From: Diplosphaera chodatii
Taxonomy: Eukaryota > Chlorophyta > Trebouxiophyceae > Prasiolales > Stichococcaceae
Length of the DNA stretch: 64,000 nt
Reading direction: 5' to 3'
Assembly: GCA_032358165.1 (NCBI GenBank)
Contig: JAALGY010000041.1
Coordinates: 744,001 to 808,000, forward strand
A program made the position numbers and the translations under genes. Positions 61,101 through 64,000 of this stretch are shown one piece after another (positions within the stretch are counted from its first letter, which is position 1; the number at the start of each line of letters is the position of its first letter). The notes under the pieces were generated by a model that did not search any database, was not told the origin of the DNA, and saw only the letters and a program-made list of their open reading frames with translations.

Positions 61101-62706
61101 TCGATGGGTGCCATTGAGCTTGGAGGGCTCATGGTGAGTGACGCCAGCCACCGCGACATGTCGTCACCATCTGTGATGGAGTTTTCAGGCGATGTGTTTG
61201 GCGATGGGCGTAGCCCTGCACAAGATCAGGTGCGTCACGAAAGGATCCTGATGTGAGAGCATGCCGAATACAGCAGATGTTGGTTAGGTGTTGCGGCCTG
61301 ATGTCTGCTCTCTGGCCTTACCGCAGATGGTGCTGATGTCCGCACTCTGGCTTGGCGTGAGGGGCATGAAGGCTTCGCCTCCATCTGCAGTGTGCAGAAG
61401 TCAGGCTCTGCAGCAGGTAACCCTCATCTGATTGCATCTCTGCTGCACACAACGTGCTTGCTTCTGTCAAACGGCTGGCACGTCGTAGATTAAGGGCAGG
61501 CAATGAGCAGATGCCTGTTGCACGGCGCATGTGTTCCCCGGCCTGCTCTTCAGCCGCCTGCGCAGCTTCCATGCGCTGCAGTAGCAGCGCTGCCTGCAAG
61601 CACAGGGAAGAACAGTTGGCGTTTGATATATTTGGCGACACATGAGCCATTCATGCCGCAAGTGCAACGGGTCAGCTGGCACCCTTGCACATGAGGCACA
61701 CATGGAGGCTGCTACACCAAGGCTCCTGAAGAGGCACGCATTGGCACACCTGCGGGCTGCCTGCGGCTGCGGCGGCGCGGCACATGTCCAGGAACAGCTG
61801 CTGGGCGAGGTGCCACTGGCCGCCCCGCTCCAGCGCGCTGATCAGGCTGCAGCACGTCACCACATCGGCATCCACCCCGCGCACCTGCATGTGCCCAAAC
61901 ACCTGCACGCAGCACCCCGCCACTACCTCGAGGCAGCGGACACAAGGCAATGGTTTTCAAATGCACAGGGTAGCTGCATGATCAGCTCTTGGAGTCGTGC
62001 AGTTGCCTCGTGTCGCTCTCTCGTTCGTCAGGGTCAGCACCAACACACAGCAGACACGCAGTGTTTCGGTGCCGACCTGCAGGGCCAGACTCCACTGCTT
62101 GCCCTTGGCAAGGGCGGAGATGGTGGATGAGTAGGTTATGGCGTCGCGGCGCAGGCCCTGGGCCTCCATCTTGTGGAAGATCGCCATGGCCTGCTGCCAC
62201 TGGCCGCCTGCAGAGCATCGTTTGGTAGTGCATGAGCAGCACGTGTTCGACAGCACCCGGACCAGTGGCTGCCTGTGTGCTGTCTTTCCAGTCATTTGGG
62301 TAGTAGAACAGGATAGAGTGCAACCTCGACAGTGACAACTGCTTGCCTTTGTCGCACGCTGAGATGGCAGCATTGGTGATGGCAGTGTCGGCCATGAGGC
62401 CGATGGCGGGCAGCGTGTCGTACACCTCCAGCGCCTTGCGGTAGGCGTTCTCCCGCGACAGCTTGGCGACCATCTTCGTCAGACCTGCAACCACAGCAGA
62501 GGCTGTTGCTGCCTTGCTTGCTGCATTGTGGTGATCGATCGTCCTACAGCACACAGCGCTGCCTGTCAGCAATAGCCGGTTGTCTGGCCTCTACGATGGG
62601 CATGTATGATGGGATACCTGGCAGGCGGGGGCTGAAGGTTGCGCAGGTCAGAATCTCACGAATCTCCCCTGTGCCGTCGCGGCATGCATACAGCAATGCG
62701 GCGAGG
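55113..62706 (-). CDS. Pentatricopeptide-repeat protein with C-terminal SMR-like domain (5' end not resolved)
   Basis: PPR proteins bind organelle RNA base by base and control processing, stability or translation. At least a dozen 35-residue helical repeats are spread over about 20 exons. An N-terminal block (exons 62706-62618, 62484-62347, 62207-62077, 61902-61750) contains AISACDKGGQWQQAMAIFHK, DAITYSSTISALAKGKQWSL, DVVTCCSLISALERGGQWHL. A Ser/Pro-rich linker follows (about 61600-60400), then a second block (about 59835-55870) with PDTMSYNAALKACGS, SIATFGTLITAASDAGDLEA, LDASSFRALAGILEAAGDW, PDTRTLNCVVDALHDG. The C-terminus (about 55702-55113) resembles an SMR domain: LTVDLQGCSKERG then GWGGGASELVAAVAALL. 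The exon 62484-62347 ends in a GC donor. Start codon and transit peptide upstream of 62706 were not found. A relation to algal MRL1 is possible but unproven. Confidence 0.87.
55288..55323. repeat. 12-bp tandem repeat (three copies) in the PPR coding region
   Basis: Three perfect copies of ggcagcgccgcc; on the minus strand they encode the AALPAALPAALP segment just after the SMR-like domain. Confidence 0.95.
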
Positions 62707-64000
62707 CTGCATCAACACATGCACATAGTTGAGGTTGAGTGAGACTGTCCTGTCCTTGGCAGCGTGCCATACCAACACACACGTGCATGCGGCATGACAA
62801 GTACTGATTTTGCAAGGCGTCAGCAACAGGTCGTGTACTGTCGTGACCGCACAACAGTGCAGTCTGCGCCACACCAAACATGTACATGTTGGACAGCTGG
62901 CACCTCAGTGCTGGAAACACCTGCGCATGTCGTTGGCAGGCGACCGCCGCAGATTGCCAAGCAGGTTGCCGGTCGCCATTGGGCCGGTCCTGTGGCTGCT
63001 GCTGATCGGACTGCTGATCGGGGGCCCGGCACGACCGAAACTGGACCCTCCGACTGTGGCCAGGTATGTTGGGCTGCCTCCAAACGTGCCGAACGTATGG
63101 TTGTGCGGCTCGTGCGTCGGCCACGCGACCGCTGCACTACCCATCAGATGATCTGCGGGTCAGGCTGAGAAACACTTGTCAAACCTGGCACGCCTTGGAC
63201 GAAGACCGCATAGGCGCAAGATCTGCCGCCGAATAAATATTCCGAACACGTCTGGCATGTTGACCTCTAGGTCACCCTCATGCCGTGGAGCTGCTTCGAC
63301 GCGTGTGTCGTGATTGCAGGCGCCTCTGAGTGTGATGTAGCAAGAGCGCAGGCAATGCGTTGCGGCTCAGACTGCCCTGATCCAAGCGATGGGAGGGCAG
63401 TTGCCGTTAAGCTGATGATCAGTCGAGCATGTGGTGCCGTCACGCATGGTGCAAAGCATTCTGTCACTGACACCTGGCCGGAACCGACTGCCAGAAAGTC
63501 GCCCAACGTGGGTTTGAAGATGACTCCTCGGATTGGGCCTGTGTTGAACCTATGCAAGTGTTGCGAGCTGCGTGTGGGCTGATCGAGCAGTCGGCAGGTG
63601 GCTGTAGCAACGGAGATGCGAGCTGGAGGCGGGTCACGTGATCAGAAGCCATCGCCTGGCATCGTTAGGGGATGGCCGCAGGGCGTCAGCCCGCACACAT
63701 GGCATCTTATGCATGCACGAAGTGTGACGGATGACCAGCAACCATGGCCCACTGGCAGTCTGGCCTGTAGTGCGCGACCCGACCCTGGGACACTACCACC
63801 GCTGGTTTTGTGGCTTCGTGCTTACAGCCCCGCACTCCTTGGATGACAACACCATCGCCTATGCAACAAGATGCTCACCTAGGTTCGCCGTGGGCCGTGG
63901 TGGCCGCTGGCTTGGGCGTTGCAGGCCAGCAAGCGACTTGCACTGCTGCGAAGGTCGCTAAGGCCACCGAAGGCCGTTGCTGCGGCGGCGTGCCCCAGCT
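62707..64000. other. Right edge: unresolved 5' region of the PPR gene
   Basis: The first exon(s) and promoter of the PPR gene should lie here, but no start codon plus transit peptide plus phase-2 donor combination stands out. No other gene could be supported up to the window end. Confidence 0.4.

Noticed and set aside
62810..63151. + strand open frame with a hydrophobic stretch (GPVLWLLLIGLLIGGPA)
   Set aside because: Lies opposite the presumed 5' region of the PPR gene, with no neighbouring exon, family or codon support.
1..64000. CRISPR arrays, transposons, long terminal repeats, viral genes
   Set aside because: No regularly spaced repeats, transposase, reverse transcriptase, integrase or capsid-like coding sequence was seen on either strand.

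Overview
This window is nuclear DNA of a photosynthetic green alga (Chlorophyta). It encodes a photosystem I PsaK subunit, a plant-type BADC regulator of plastid acetyl-CoA carboxylase, a transit-peptide-bearing carboxyl-terminal processing protease and a plastid-type MscS channel. Genes are densely interrupted (up to 39 introns in one gene) by short GT..tgcAG introns. TGTAA, the chlorophyte polyadenylation signal, lies 3' of several genes. The species cannot be named from the sequence. No prokaryotic operon, CRISPR array, transposon or rRNA gene was seen.

Layout from left to right: psaK (+, 5' end cut by the window); BADC (-); xanthine dehydrogenase XDH (-, 40 exons over 11.5 kb); an M24 Xaa-Pro aminopeptidase of ICP55/APP3 type (+); a CtpA-type S41 protease (+); a TM9/nonaspanin (+); a polynucleotide phosphorylase-like protein (-); a doubtful small gene (+); an HVA22/REEP protein (+); a Pmp3/RCI2 proteolipid (+); an MscS-like channel (-); an unrecognised, extremely GC-rich gene (+); ALG11 mannosyltransferase (-); a J-domain protein with a long disordered region (+); and a large pentatricopeptide-repeat (PPR) protein ending in an SMR-like domain (-). 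Divergent pairs share promoter intervals: XDH/M24, PNPase/33.9 kb, MscS/unknown and ALG11/J-protein. Convergent pairs share 3' intervals.

The genes are independent eukaryotic units, not one pathway, although many products act in organelles (PSI, plastid fatty-acid synthesis control, lumenal proteolysis, organelle RNA metabolism, presequence trimming) or the endomembrane system (TM9, HVA22, ALG11). For twelve genes the exon set was rebuilt by hand from splice sites and family sequence, and the phases close exactly from start to stop. They are BADC, XDH, M24, TM9, PNPase-like, HVA22, Pmp3, MscS, ALG11, the J-protein, the last three exons of psaK, and the S41 protease from its second exon onward.

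No new multi-gene system is evident. The most notable signals are: a PNPase-like protein whose second RNase PH core has lost several catalytic motifs; a duplicated, in-frame alternative acceptor in XDH; three GC-AG introns; a compositional break with an AT-rich intron in the TM9 gene; a probable one-base error in the unknown GC-rich gene; and an ALG11 with Gln in place of the second Glu of its EX7E motif.
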